Origin: Aureimonas sp. AU12
GTDB taxonomy: Bacteria > Pseudomonadota > Alphaproteobacteria > Rhizobiales > Rhizobiaceae
Length of the DNA: 64,000 nucleotides
NCBI RefSeq assembly: GCF_001463705.1
Contig: NZ_BBWH01000024.1
Span: 1 to 64,000, forward strand
Reading direction: 5' to 3'
Position numbers and translations under genes: made by a program. This document shows, one piece after another, positions 8,139-17,282 of this stretch. Position 1 is the stretch's first letter, and the number at the start of each line of letters is the position of its first letter. The notes under the pieces are model-generated. The model ran no database searches. It was not told the DNA's origin and saw nothing but the letters and a program-made list of their open reading frames with translations.

Positions 8139-9476
8139 ATGCAGACCGCCTTCAGCCCCGCCGCCCTTGCGAATGCCGACACGGCGCACACCGAGGGGAT
8201 CATCCGCAAATGCGTGCATTGCGGCTTCTGCACGGCGACTTGCCCGACCTACGTGACGCTCGGCAACGAGCTCGATAGTCCGCGGGGGCGGATCTATCTC
8301 GTCAAGGACATGCTGGAGAACGACCGGCCGGCCGACGAGAAGGTGGTCAAGCACATCGACCGCTGCCTCTCGTGCCTCGCCTGCATGACGACGTGCCCCT
8401 CTGGCGTCAATTACATGCACCTCGTCGACCACGCCCGCGCCCATATCGAGAAGACCTACAGGCGCCCTTTCGCCGACCGGATGATCCGCCAGGTCCTGGC
8501 GATGACGCTGCCCTATCCCGCGCGCTTCCGGGCCAGCCTCGTGCTGGCCAAGCTCGCGCGGCCCTTCGCCGGACTGCTGGCCGGCGTGGCGCCGCTGAAG
8601 CCCCTGGCCGCGATGCTGAAGCTGGCGCCCTTGAGCGTGCCGGCGCGCTCCACGATCGACGAACCGGCGGTGCATCCGGCCGCCGGGACGGCGCGCGGCC
8701 GCGTAGCGCTGCTGCGCGGCTGCGCCCAGTCGGTGCTCGACCCCGGCATCAACGAGGCCACCGTTCGGCTGCTGACGCGGCTCGGCGTCGAGGTCGTGGT
8801 GCCGGAAGGGGAGGGGTGCTGCGGGGCGCTGACCCACCATATGGGCCGCGAGGCTGAGGCGCTCGATTTCGCGCGGACCAATGTCGATGTCTGGACGCGG
8901 GCCGCCGAGAAGGGCGGGCTGGACGCCATCGTGATCACCGCGTCGGGCTGCGGCACGACGATCAAGGATTACGGCCACATGCTGCGGCTCGACCCCGCCT
9001 ATGCCGAGAAGGCGGCGCGGGTGTCCGCGCTGGCCAGGGACGTCACCGAGTTCCTCGCCGGCCTCGACCTGCCGCTGCCGGCGCATCCGGTGGATGCCGT
9101 GGTCGCCTATCACTCCGCCTGCTCGATGCAGCACGGGCAGAAGATCACGAAGGCGCCGAAGGTGCTGCTGGCGCAGGCCGGCTTCACGGTGCGCGACGTG
9201 CCCGAGGGGCACCTCTGCTGCGGCTCGGCGGGCACCTACAACATCCTGCAGCCCGAGATCTCCGCGCAGCTCCGCGATCGCAAGGTCAAGAACATTGAGA
9301 GCGTGGCGCCCGAGATCATCGCCACCGGCAATATCGGCTGCATGACGCAGATCGGCTCGGCGACGGGCATCCCCGTGGTCCACACGGTGGAACTTCTCGA
9401 CTGGGCCTTCGGCGGGAAGAAACCGGCGAAACTGGCGAACTTCGAGGCGCGCGCCCTGCCCGTGGCCGCCGAGTAG
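8139..9476 (+). CDS. glcF: Glycolate oxidase iron-sulfur subunit GlcF
   Basis: A 445-residue protein carrying two 4Fe-4S clusters that pass electrons from the GlcD/GlcE flavins towards the quinone pool. The first motif has Cys25, 28, 31 and 35 (CVHCGFCTATCP). The second has Cys76, 79, 82 and 86 (CLSCLACMTTCP). Two CCG domains follow (CCGALTHH and CCGSAGTY). The gene is separated from glcE by the DUF433/DUF5615 pair but keeps a very short 9-base spacing to it. A strong hairpin with a T run follows at 9496-9524. Confidence 0.95.
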   Translation: MQTAFSPAALANADTAHTEGIIRKCVHCGFCTATCPTYVTLGNELDSPRGRIYLVKDMLENDRPADEKVVKHIDRCLSCLACMTTCPSGVNYMHLVDHARAHIEKTYRRPFADRMIRQVLAMTLPYPARFRASLVLAKLARPFAGLLAGVAPLKPLAAMLKLAPLSVPARSTIDEPAVHPAAGTARGRVALLRGCAQSVLDPGINEATVRLLTRLGVEVVVPEGEGCCGALTHHMGREAEALDFARTNVDVWTRAAEKGGLDAIVITASGCGTTIKDYGHMLRLDPAYAEKAARVSALARDVTEFLAGLDLPLPAHPVDAVVAYHSACSMQHGQKITKAPKVLLAQAGFTVRDVPEGHLCCGSAGTYNILQPEISAQLRDRKVKNIESVAPEIIATGNIGCMTQIGSATGIPVVHTVELLDWAFGGKKPAKLANFEARALPVAAE

Positions 9477-9495
9477 GGCAGCCCCCGCGCCAACG

Positions 9496-9524
9496 AAAAA
9501 GGCCCGGCGCGAGCCGGGCCTTTT
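9496..9524. terminator. Bidirectional intrinsic terminator between glcF and the first L,D-transpeptidase gene
   Basis: A perfect 8-bp GGCCCGGC/GCCGGGCC stem (9501-9520) with a GCGA loop is flanked by five A on the left and four T on the right. It can therefore end transcription from both converging genes. The stem is the same as that of the groEL terminator at 20107-20130. Confidence 0.85.
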
Positions 9525-9547
9525 CATCAGCGGAGTTGAACGCGAGA

Positions 9548-10294
9548 TCAGCCGCCGAAGATCGCCGACAGGATGTTCGGGCGGTTCGAGGCCTGACGCA
9601 TCAGGCCGGTTTCGGCATAGACGGCGTCGCGGCTCTTGGCGCCCGGGCCGATGACGACGACCTTGGTGCCCGGCGTCACGCGCTCGTAGAGGTCGGTCAC
9701 GTCCTGGTTCATCATGCGGATGCAGCCCGACGACATGTTGAGGCCGATCGTCCAGGGCTGGTTGGTGCCGTGGATGCGGAACATCGAGTCGCGACCGTCG
9801 CGGTAGAGATACATGGCGCGTGCGCCGAGCGGGTTCTCGGGCCCACCCGCCATGTAGGCCGGCAGGATGCGGCCCTTGGCGCGCTCGCGGCGCACCATCT
9901 CGGCCGGCGGCGTCCAGCCCGGCCATTCGGCCTTGCGGCCGACCTTCATCGTGCCGCCCCAGGCGAAGCCTTCCTTGCCGACGCCGACGCCGTAGCGCGT
10001 CGCCGCGCCGTTCGCCTCGACGAAGTAGAGGAACTTGCGGTCGGTATCGATGATGATCGTGCCCGGCTTCTCCTTCGTGGAGATGCGGACGGGCTGACGC
10101 ATGAACTGCGGATCGACCTTGCGGGCGACCTGCGTCTGGCGCGTCATGCGCTGGGTCGACACGCTTGCCCGGTCGCTGCCGCTGACCCATTGGTTGCGGT
10201 TGTGGTCGTAGTACCGGGCCTCGGCGGAGGCCCCCTGCAGCGTCGTCATGCAGGCGAGGCCCGCGAGGAGCGCGAGGGTGAGATGCTGTCTCAT
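9548..10294 (-). CDS. L,D-transpeptidase (YkuD domain), exported
   Basis: A 248-residue protein with a signal peptide (MRQHLTLALLAGLACMTTLQGASA), so it acts in the periplasm. The YkuD domain starts near PGTIIIDTDRKFLYFV and contains the catalytic block HGTNQPW...SSGCIRM, with the active-site Cys in SGCIRM. Such enzymes make 3-3 peptidoglycan cross-links or attach proteins to peptidoglycan. Start at 10294 is preceded by AAGGATCT. It is a close relative of the next gene, which lies 131 bases upstream on the same strand. The C-terminal tail (ETGLMRQASNRPNILSAIFGG) has no recognised function. Confidence 0.9.
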   Translation of the reverse strand: MRQHLTLALLAGLACMTTLQGASAEARYYDHNRNQWVSGSDRASVSTQRMTRQTQVARKVDPQFMRQPVRISTKEKPGTIIIDTDRKFLYFVEANGAATRYGVGVGKEGFAWGGTMKVGRKAEWPGWTPPAEMVRRERAKGRILPAYMAGGPENPLGARAMYLYRDGRDSMFRIHGTNQPWTIGLNMSSGCIRMMNQDVTDLYERVTPGTKVVVIGPGAKSRDAVYAETGLMRQASNRPNILSAIFGG

Positions 10295-10425
10295 CGGGCG
10301 GAGATCCTTGATGAAATTCGCTTGGCGGAAAGGTGGCGAAAGCGCGGTGATGTTGGAGATGAAGATGGCGCAGGGCTTATCGCAAGGCGATGCGTCCGCG
10401 CGCGAAATGCAACCCGTTGTTGCAA

Positions 10426-11325
10426 TCACATCACAATGACGCGGGTGCCGACATCGGTGTGTTCGTAGAGGTCGACGACGTCCTCGTTGCGCATGCGGAT
10501 GCAGCCGGAGGAGACGGACTGGCCGATGGTCCAGGGCGCGTTGGTGCCGTGGATCCGGTAAAGCGTCGAGCCGAGATAGAGGGCACGCGCGCCGAGCGGG
10601 TTCTCGACGCCGCCGGGCATATGCGCCGGCAGGACGCGACCCTTGGCGCGCTCGCGGACCCGCATCTCGGCGGGCGGCGTCCAGCCCGGCCATTCCGCCT
10701 TGCGGGAGATCCTGTGGCTGCCGGTCCAGCCGAAGCCTTCCTTGCCGACGCCGACGCCGTAGCGCATGGCCTGGCCGTCGGCCTCGACGCGGTAGAGGAA
10801 CTTCGCCCGCGTATCGATGACGATCGTGCCCGGGGCATGCGCGCTGCGATAGGCCACCCGCTGCGGCAGGAACACCGGGTCCATCTCGTGGCGCGGCTGC
10901 GTGCTGCGAACGCCGGCGCGGGCGGCGGGCGCGGCCGGGGCGATGGCGGCTGAGGCAAATAGCGGCGTGCGGCGGGAGGCACGCGGACGCGGGGCGCGCT
11001 CGTCGCGTCGGCGCGGTTCACCGAAGAAGCCGAGGACCGGGCGCGGCTCCTCGCGATAGGAGCCGAGCGGCTCGATCGGCCCGCCATCGGCCGGCGCGAT
11101 GCCGACGGGCACGTTGCCGTCGAAGACGACGCGGCCGGGCGGGTAGGGCCGGGCCACACGCTGGCGGGCATAGCCCGGGACGACGCCGCTGCCGGGCGAA
11201 AGCTGTTCGACCCAGGGGGCGGCGATCTCGGCGGGAACGGAGAGCGGCTGGCGGTCGCGCGCCCCGGCAGGAGCGGCGGCGAGAAGCGCCAGCGTGACGA
11301 CTGTGAGCGGGAAGCGAAGACGCAT
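10426..11325 (-). CDS. L,D-transpeptidase (YkuD domain) with proline/arginine-rich linker
   Basis: A 299-residue exported YkuD protein. The signal peptide (MRLRFPLTVVTLALLAAAPAGA) is followed by about 120 residues rich in Pro, Arg and Ala that look disordered or wall-spanning. Then comes the catalytic domain: PGTIVIDTRAKFLYRVEADG, the PGWTPPAEM segment shared with its neighbour, and HGTNAPW...SSGCIRM. The catalytic domain is very similar to that of the gene at 9548-10294, so this is probably a tandem duplication in which only this copy carries the linker. Expected role: 3-3 cross-linking or anchoring of outer-membrane proteins to peptidoglycan. Confidence 0.9.
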   Translation of the reverse strand: MRLRFPLTVVTLALLAAAPAGARDRQPLSVPAEIAAPWVEQLSPGSGVVPGYARQRVARPYPPGRVVFDGNVPVGIAPADGGPIEPLGSYREEPRPVLGFFGEPRRRDERAPRPRASRRTPLFASAAIAPAAPAARAGVRSTQPRHEMDPVFLPQRVAYRSAHAPGTIVIDTRAKFLYRVEADGQAMRYGVGVGKEGFGWTGSHRISRKAEWPGWTPPAEMRVRERAKGRVLPAHMPGGVENPLGARALYLGSTLYRIHGTNAPWTIGQSVSSGCIRMRNEDVVDLYEHTDVGTRVIVM

Positions 11326-11528
11326 CGAGGAAGCAACCTTGGCCGATGGCGCTGGAAAGCGCCGATTGCGGCTAGAATGGGCGCGAAGTCCCTTCGATTG
11401 GTGAATCGCAGGGGCTGTAGCCGCCCACTCCGTTCAACCTTTCCGATCAGGGTGAACGAAGCGTTGGGAGAAATGGTGAAGACCGCGTCAACGCGCTGGC
11501 CGACGCCCCGGCCGGCCCGCCCGATCCG

Positions 11529-12290
11529 TCAGCGCAGCCGCAGGCGCCGCTTCGTCTCGGCAAGGATCTTCGGCAGCAGCGGCTCGGCGGCCTTGCGGCT
11601 CATGCCCGGCTCGAGGCGGCGATCGTAGAGCATGTTGAGGATCAGCCGGTCGTAGCCGCCGAAGCTGGTGAGGAGCGATGTGTCGTTGAAGACGCTCTGC
11701 GCGGCGTCCGCATCGTCGTTCAGCGGGCCCAGGCCCTGCAGGAGTTCCTCGACGAGGCAGCGACGGAACAGCGCCTCGCCCTCGTCGGAGACGAGGATCG
11801 CGTCGGACCGCGAGATGCCGCCGCGCCCGTAGACGGAGCGCACGATGCAGTTGCCGGGCACCCGGTAGAACGGGTTGCGATAGATCTCGCGCCCGACCTT
11901 CTGGTAGTCGGCGCGGTCGACGACATGCACCACGAAGTTGGCGCTCTCCTCGCGCCCGGCCATGCCAGTATCGAGATGGGCGATCTGGCGGCCCATCTGG
12001 CGCACGAAGGCCCGGATGGCAGGTGCACGGTCGAGCTTGGCCTTGGACTCGATGCGAAAGCGCACGGGGACGGCGAACCGCTTGAGATAGCTGTCGTCGC
12101 TGAACGTTCCGCGCAGCTCGGCGCCGAAGATCACCGTCTCGAAACCATCGAGGATCTCCGCATCCTTGGGCAGGCGCTGCGACAGGGCCGGGGTCGCGAA
12201 CAGGAGCGCGACGGCACTGAGGGCGCTTGCGACGGCGAGCCGGCGCGACCGATGCCCATGCGCTGGCCTTTCCGCTCCTGCGAATCGCAT
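11529..12290 (-). CDS. Secreted DUF2927-type protein
   Basis: A 253-residue protein with an N-terminal signal peptide after a basic stretch (LAVASALSAVALLFATPALSQ), so probably periplasmic. The rest (FETVIFGAEL, VRFRIES, NFVVHVVDRADY, CIVRSVYGRGGISRSDAILVSDEG, then CLVEELLQGLGPLNDD) resembles the DUF2927 family. That family has a metallopeptidase-like EE.LQ.LG pattern, but a complete HExxH motif is not visible here. No biochemical function is known to me. It is divergent from tag and lies near two L,D-transpeptidase genes, which may hint at a cell-envelope role; that is only a guess. Confidence 0.65.
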   Translation of the reverse strand: MRFAGAERPAHGHRSRRLAVASALSAVALLFATPALSQRLPKDAEILDGFETVIFGAELRGTFSDDSYLKRFAVPVRFRIESKAKLDRAPAIRAFVRQMGRQIAHLDTGMAGREESANFVVHVVDRADYQKVGREIYRNPFYRVPGNCIVRSVYGRGGISRSDAILVSDEGEALFRRCLVEELLQGLGPLNDDADAAQSVFNDTSLLTSFGGYDRLILNMLYDRRLEPGMSRKAAEPLLPKILAETKRRLRLR

Positions 12291-12430
12291 CCGCCCTCGA
12301 ACCCCTCATGCCGCAACGGCCGATTTTGTGCGGTGCTTTCAAGGCCGGTGGCAAGCTCGAAACCGCCGCACGGCCGCCGCAATCGGTGCGGGCGCTTGCA
12401 TCATGGCCTTTGCCGCGCGATCACGGATGC

Positions 12431-13078
12431 ATGAGCACGGAAACGACGACCGCAGGCCTGCGCGAAGGCGAGGACGGACGGCTGCGCTGCGCCTGGGCCG
12501 GCGCGGACGCCGAATATGCCCGCTATCACGACACCGAATGGGGCCGGCCGAGCGCCGACGACGATCGCCTGTTCGAGAAGCTCTGCCTCGAAGGTTTCCA
12601 GGCCGGCCTGTCCTGGATCACGATCCTGCGCAAGCGCGAGGCGTTCCGCCGGCAGTTCGCGGGCTTCCGTATCGAGGCGGTGGCGGCGATGGGGGAGGCC
12701 GACGTCGAGCGCATCGTCCTCGATCCCGCCATCGTGCGCCATCGCGGCAAGATCGTCTCGGCGATGAACAATGCCCGCCGCGTCCTCCAGCTGCGGGAGG
12801 AGACCGGCGCCTCCTTCGCCGCCTTTCTCTGGAGCTTCGAGCCGCCGCCGGGCGAGCGCCCCGAACGGATGACATCCGAGTGGCTGCGCGCCAACCCGGT
12901 GACGCCGGCCTCCGCACGCCTGTCGAAGGAGCTGCGGCGGCGCGGCTTCTCCTTCGTCGGGCCGACCACGATGTACGCGCTTCTCCAGTCGATGGGCTTC
13001 GTCAACGATCACATGGACGGATGCTGCGTGCGAGGCGACTGCGAGGCGGCGCGGGCGGGGTTCGAAAGGCCGCGTTGA
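12431..13078 (+). CDS. tag: DNA-3-methyladenine glycosylase I
   Basis: Removes 3-methyladenine from alkylated DNA, starting base-excision repair. The 215-residue protein starts at 12431. It carries the zinc-site residues typical of Tag: Cys20 (RCAW), His33 (YHDTEWG), His194 and Cys198 (DHMDGCC). The helix-hairpin-helix core is seen in FQAGLSWITILRKREAFR. The reading frame is open for 68 codons upstream, but that part overlaps the divergent DUF2927 gene and does not look like protein. It stands alone, 122 bases before hisS. Confidence 0.95.
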   Translation: MSTETTTAGLREGEDGRLRCAWAGADAEYARYHDTEWGRPSADDDRLFEKLCLEGFQAGLSWITILRKREAFRRQFAGFRIEAVAAMGEADVERIVLDPAIVRHRGKIVSAMNNARRVLQLREETGASFAAFLWSFEPPPGERPERMTSEWLRANPVTPASARLSKELRRRGFSFVGPTTMYALLQSMGFVNDHMDGCCVRGDCEAARAGFERPR

Positions 13079-13089
13079 CCGCGCCAAAC

Positions 13090-13118
13090 TTGCTGCCGAT
13101 GGGGTGATCGGCTAGGAC
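13090..13118 (+). promoter_or_regulatory. Putative promoter of hisS-hisZ-hisG
   Basis: TTGCTG (13090-13095) and TAGGAC (13113-13118) are separated by 17 bases. The -10 box is about 80 bases before the hisS ATG. The match is moderate. Confidence 0.3.
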
Positions 13119-13200
13119 GCGGGTCGAATTCCTTCCTTCGTCGAACGGCTCGCCGGCGCATCGCGCGGGTGGCTTCGACCTCGCAAACACAGGCAGTTCC

Positions 13201-14790
13201 ATGGCCCCGAAGAAGCCCTCCCGCGTCAAGGCGCGCCAGCCGCGCGGCTTCGTGGATCGCACCAGCGCCGACCTCGCCGCGCAGGAGCGCATGCTCGGGA
13301 TCATCCGCGGCGTCTACGAGCGCTACGGCTTCGAGCCGGTGGAGACGCCGCTGTTCGAATACACCGATGCGCTCGGCAAGTTCCTGCCCGACTCGGACCG
13401 CCCGAACGAGGGCGTCTTCTCGCTGCAGGACGACGACGAGGCGTGGCTGAGCCTTCGCTATGACCTGACCGCGCCGCTGGCGCGCTACGTGGCCGAGAAT
13501 TTCGAGGACCTGCCGAAGCCCTATCGCTCCTATCGCGCCGGCTACGTCTTCCGCAACGAGAAGCCGGGGCCGGGGCGCTTCCGCCAGTTCATGCAGTTCG
13601 ATGCCGACATCGTCGGCGCGCCCAACGTCTCCGCCGATGCCGAGATGGCGATGATGATGGCCGACACGATGGAGGCGCTCGGCATCCCGCGCGGCCAGTA
13701 CGTGATCCGCGTCAACAATCGCAAGGTGCTGGACGGCATCCTCGACGCGATCGGCCTCGAAGGCGACGCGCCGCGCCGCCTGACGGTGCTGCGCGCGCTC
13801 GACAAGTTCGACAAGTTCGGCGTCGACGGCGTCCGGCTGCTGCTCGGCAAGGGCCGGCTCGACGAGAGCGGCGGCAAGGGCGATTTCACCAAGGGCGCCG
13901 AACTCGCCGACGAGGCGATCGAGCGGGTCGTGCGGATCTTCGAGGGCGTCGGTACGGGATCGCGCTCGGGCGAGGCGAGTCTGGCCGGCGTCGCGGAGGC
14001 CTTCGGCGGTCACGCGACGATCGACGACGGGCTGGCCGAACTCGCGGACATCCGGGCATCCGCCGTCGCGGCCGGGTATGGCGACGACCGGATCCTGATC
14101 GATCCCTCCGTCGTGCGCGGCCTCGAATACTACACCGGCCCCGTCTTCGAGGCCGAACTGCTGTTCGACGTCGTCAACGAGAAGGGCCAGAAGGTTCAGT
14201 TCGGCTCGGTCGGCGGCGGCGGGCGCTACGACGGGCTCGTCTCGCGCTTCATGTCGACGCCGGTGCCGGCCACCGGCTTCTCGATCGGCGTCTCGCGCCT
14301 GCAGACGGCGCTGAAGAACCTCGGCCGCCTCGATGCCACCGAGCGCTCCGGTCCGGTGGTCGTCACCGTCATGGATCGCGACCGCATGGCCGACTACCAG
14401 CGCATGGCGAGCGTGCTGCGCGATGGCCTCAACCCGCGCGACGAGAGCGGCGCCTATCTCGGCCCCGCCATTCCCGTCGAGGTCTTCCAGGGCAACCCCA
14501 AGCAGTTCGGCAAGCAACTGCAATATGCCGACCGCCGCAACGCGCCCGTGGTCGTCATCCAGGGCGGCGACGAGAAGCAGGCCGGGAAGGTGCAGGTCAA
14601 GGATCTCGTCGAGGGCAAGCGCATCGCCGACGGGATCGAGGACAATGCCGAGTGGCGCGAGGCTCGTGCCGGGCAGGAACTCGTTGATGTTGTGGATGCC
14701 GATGGAAACGAGGACTTAGGAAATCTCGTCGGGGCCGTGCGCGCCATTCTCGCCCGCCACGCCGCTGAGCGGGAGACCGCCGGTCGATGA
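13201..14790 (+). CDS. hisS: Histidyl-tRNA synthetase, alphaproteobacterial type
   Basis: Charges tRNA-His. At 529 residues it is longer than the roughly 420-residue bacterial norm and matches the form found in Hyphomicrobiales. Class II motif 1 lies in [18 protein letters not shown] (about residues 33-50). Motif 2 lies around [16 protein letters not shown] (about 115-130). The HisA signature is [13 protein letters not shown] and motif 3 is near [10 protein letters not shown]. The motif 2 loop reads EKPGPGR where the common bacterial form has ERPQxGR, so the glutamine that contacts base G-1 of tRNA-His is missing. The stop overlaps the hisZ start (ATGA). Confidence 0.95.
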   Translation: MAPKKPSRVKARQPRGFVDRTSADLAAQERMLGIIRGVYERYGFEPVETPLFEYTDALGKFLPDSDRPNEGVFSLQDDDEAWLSLRYDLTAPLARYVAENFEDLPKPYRSYRAGYVFRNEKPGPGRFRQFMQFDADIVGAPNVSADAEMAMMMADTMEALGIPRGQYVIRVNNRKVLDGILDAIGLEGDAPRRLTVLRALDKFDKFGVDGVRLLLGKGRLDESGGKGDFTKGAELADEAIERVVRIFEGVGTGSRSGEASLAGVAEAFGGHATIDDGLAELADIRASAVAAGYGDDRILIDPSVVRGLEYYTGPVFEAELLFDVVNEKGQKVQFGSVGGGGRYDGLVSRFMSTPVPATGFSIGVSRLQTALKNLGRLDATERSGPVVVTVMDRDRMADYQRMASVLRDGLNPRDESGAYLGPAIPVEVFQGNPKQFGKQLQYADRRNAPVVVIQGGDEKQAGKVQVKDLVEGKRIADGIEDNAEWREARAGQELVDVVDADGNEDLGNLVGAVRAILARHAAERETAGR

Positions 14791-15935
14791 TCTCGCTCGA
14801 CACGGCTGAGGTCTCGCCGGTCGACGCCGCGCTGGCGCGCCTGTTCCGCGCGTCCGGGGCCGTCACCGTCTCGACCCCGATCCTGCAGCGCGCCGAGCCC
14901 TATCTCGACACGGCCGGGGAGGATCTGCGCCGCCGCATCTTCCTGACGCGGGGCGAGGCCGGCGAGACGCTGTGCCTGCGACCGGACTTCACCATCCCCG
15001 TCTGCCTCGCGCATATCGCGGGCGGCGAAGGCCTGCCGCGCCGTTACGCCTATAACGGGCTCGTCTTCCGCCAGCGCCGCGATGCGGCCGCCGAGTTTCA
15101 CCAGGCCGGTATCGAGAATCTCGGCGACACCGACCGCGCCGAGGCCGACGCCCGCACGCTGGCTGAGGCGCTGGACGGACTTGCCGCCTGCGGGCTCGGC
15201 GAGGACGTGCCGCTCGAGATCGTGCTCGGCGACCAGTCGCTGTTCGAGGCGTTTCTCGGCGCGATGGCGCTGCCCGCCGGCTGGCAGCGCCGGCTGGTGC
15301 GCACCTTCGGGCGCGACGACCTGCTGGACGCCGCGCTGCTGGCTTTGTCGCGCGAGGCCGAGGCGGATCGTCCGGGGGCAAGTGCCGAGGTGCAGGATCT
15401 CCTGCGCTCGGGCTCGGTCAACGCGCTGGCGAACCATGTCGAGGCGATGATGGAGACGGGCGGCCTGCCGCCGCATCGCGGCCGATCCCCGCGCGAGATC
15501 GCCGTGCGCCTGTTCGAGAAGGTGGAACTGGCGGAGACGCGGATGACGCCGGCCTCGCTGGCGCGCCTGCGCCGCTTCCTGGCGCTCGACTGTGCCTTGA
15601 GCGAGGCGCCTTCGGAACTTGCCGCCATCGAGGCCGATACCGGCATCGAGTTGGGCGACGCCCTCGACTTCTTCCGTGCCCGCAACGGCGCGCTGGCGGC
15701 AGCCGGCGTCGATCTCGCCCGGATCCGCTACCGCGCTGCCTTCGGGCGCGCCATCGACTATTACACCGGCCTCGTCTTCGAGGCGCGTCTGCCGGGCGCG
15801 GCGGAGCCGCTGGCGGGCGGCGGGCGTTATGACCGGCTGGTGGGCTATCTCGGCGCGGCCGCGCCGATCCCCGCCGTCGGCTTCTCGCTCTGGCTCGACC
15901 GGATCGCGGCCGCCGCTCGCGGAGACCCGGCATGA
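14787..15935 (+). CDS. hisZ: ATP phosphoribosyltransferase regulatory subunit HisZ
   Basis: A 382-residue HisRS paralogue that does not charge tRNA but assembles with short-form HisG and makes it active and histidine-sensitive. It keeps the class II fold ([29 protein letters not shown] near residues 55-95, and [14 protein letters not shown] plus [13 protein letters not shown] near the C-terminus). The anticodon-binding domain of HisS is absent. It overlaps hisS by four bases upstream and hisG by four bases downstream, so the three products are probably made together. Confidence 0.95.
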   Translation: MISLDTAEVSPVDAALARLFRASGAVTVSTPILQRAEPYLDTAGEDLRRRIFLTRGEAGETLCLRPDFTIPVCLAHIAGGEGLPRRYAYNGLVFRQRRDAAAEFHQAGIENLGDTDRAEADARTLAEALDGLAACGLGEDVPLEIVLGDQSLFEAFLGAMALPAGWQRRLVRTFGRDDLLDAALLALSREAEADRPGASAEVQDLLRSGSVNALANHVEAMMETGGLPPHRGRSPREIAVRLFEKVELAETRMTPASLARLRRFLALDCALSEAPSELAAIEADTGIELGDALDFFRARNGALAAAGVDLARIRYRAAFGRAIDYYTGLVFEARLPGAAEPLAGGGRYDRLVGYLGAAAPIPAVGFSLWLDRIAAAARGDPA

Positions 15936-16621
15936 CCCTGACGCTCGCCATTCCCTCCAAGGGCCGCCTGAAGGACCAGTGCGTCGCCTCGCTGGCGCGC
16001 GCCGGCATCACAGTGATCCCCTCCGACGACGCGCGCTCGTATCGCACGCGCGTCGAGGGTGCGGACGGGCTGGAGGTGCTGCTCCTCTCGGCCTCCGAGA
16101 TCGCGCGGGAACTGCGCGACGGCGCCATCGACCTCGGCATCACCGGCGAGGATCTCCTGCGCGAGACCATGCCCGACTTCGACCGGCGCGCGCGCATCCT
16201 CGCCCGGCTCGGCTTCGGCCACGCCGACGTGGTGGTGGCGGTGCCCGACGCCTGGATCGACGTCGAGACGATGGAGGATCTCCACGACGTCGCCGCCGGC
16301 TTCCGGGCCGCCCATGGCCGGCGCCTGCGCATCGCCACCAAGTACTGGCGGCTGACGCAGGGGTTCTTCACCCGCGCGCATGGCATCCAGTCCTACCGCA
16401 TCGTCGAAAGCCTCGGCGCCACCGAGGGCGCGCCCGCGGCGGGCTCGGCCGACATCATCGTCGACATCACCTCGACCGGCTCGACGCTGACCGCCAACCA
16501 CCTGCGGATCCTCACCGACGGCACCATCCTGAAATCCGAGGCCTGCCTTGCGTTGGCTTTGAGCGACGAGCGCAGCGCCGCCGACGCCGCCGCGCTGGAG
16601 ACCATCGTCGCCCGATTCTAA
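15932..16621 (+). CDS. hisG: ATP phosphoribosyltransferase catalytic subunit, short form
   Basis: Catalyses the first step of histidine synthesis, joining ATP and PRPP. The 229-residue length and absence of the C-terminal ACT-like regulatory domain mark the short form, which needs HisZ. It starts with [13 protein letters not shown], the conserved substrate-binding start. The PRPP loop is [16 protein letters not shown] near residues 170-185. The start overlaps the hisZ stop by ATGA. A hairpin terminator follows 64 bases later. Confidence 0.95.
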   Translation: MTLTLAIPSKGRLKDQCVASLARAGITVIPSDDARSYRTRVEGADGLEVLLLSASEIARELRDGAIDLGITGEDLLRETMPDFDRRARILARLGFGHADVVVAVPDAWIDVETMEDLHDVAAGFRAAHGRRLRIATKYWRLTQGFFTRAHGIQSYRIVESLGATEGAPAAGSADIIVDITSTGSTLTANHLRILTDGTILKSEACLALALSDERSAADAAALETIVARF

Positions 16622-16685
16622 CGGGACTTGCGGGCGCGCCGGCTGACAAGCCGGGCCCGGCTTGCGGAGATGGACCCTCCAACGA

Positions 16686-16713
16686 AAACGGCCGCCCCGA
16701 GAGGCGGCCGTTT
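16686..16713. terminator. Intrinsic terminator between hisG and the DoxX-like gene
   Basis: An 11-bp perfect inverted repeat, AAACGGCCGCC (16686-16696) and GGCGGCCGTTT (16703-16713), with a 6-base loop. The A and T ends make it suitable for termination in both directions between converging genes. Confidence 0.8.
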
Positions 16714-16737
16714 CGCGTTTTAGGGATGCGGTCGAAA

Positions 16738-17109
16738 TCAGCGCTTGCGGGCGTCCACCGAATAGGCACCGGCGCCGCCGGCGGCGAGCAGCAGGAAACC
16801 GCCGGCCAGGCCGAGGTTCTTCATCAGCTGGGTCGACTGGTCGGGGCCGAGATGGGCCACGAGGCCGGTGACGACGCAGAAGGCGGCCAGCGCGTAGCCG
16901 ACGATGCGGGTCTGGAAGCCGACGAGAACCGCCAGACCGCCGAGCAGCTCGAACAGGCCGACGAGATAGGCCATCGCGACGCCGCCGGGAATGCCGAGAT
17001 TGCCGAGATAGCCGGCAAAGCCCGCAGCGCCCATCAGCTTGCCGAAGCCGGCGACGATGAACAGGATAGCCAAAAGGATACGGGCGAGAAGGGTGACGGT
17101 CGGGTTCAC
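16738..17109 (-). CDS. DoxX family small membrane protein
   Basis: A 123-residue protein. I placed the start at the GTG at 17109 (VNPTVTLLARILLAILFIVAG) because GGAG lies upstream and the longer frame only adds basic residues. It has four hydrophobic segments, with GFGKLMGAAGFAGYL after the first and GLFELLGGLAVLVGF in the second, the normal DoxX pattern. DoxX proteins are poorly defined; some take part in redox or thiol-stress responses. It follows fumC on the same strand after a 173-base gap. Confidence 0.85.
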   Translation of the reverse strand: MNPTVTLLARILLAILFIVAGFGKLMGAAGFAGYLGNLGIPGGVAMAYLVGLFELLGGLAVLVGFQTRIVGYALAAFCVVTGLVAHLGPDQSTQLMKNLGLAGGFLLLAAGGAGAYSVDARKR

Positions 17110-17282
17110 TACGGGCTCCGGTCGAAAGAAGGCCGGGCCGTACCATACCGCCCGAGTTGTGCCGTGCAGAGATGACCGAAAGCGCGACGCAAAGACAGCC
17201 GCCCACCGGGCGACTGTTCGTTCACTCATTCAGTATCAATGGCGCGATTGGATCGTTTCCAAGTTCCAATCCGCCCAAGCGA

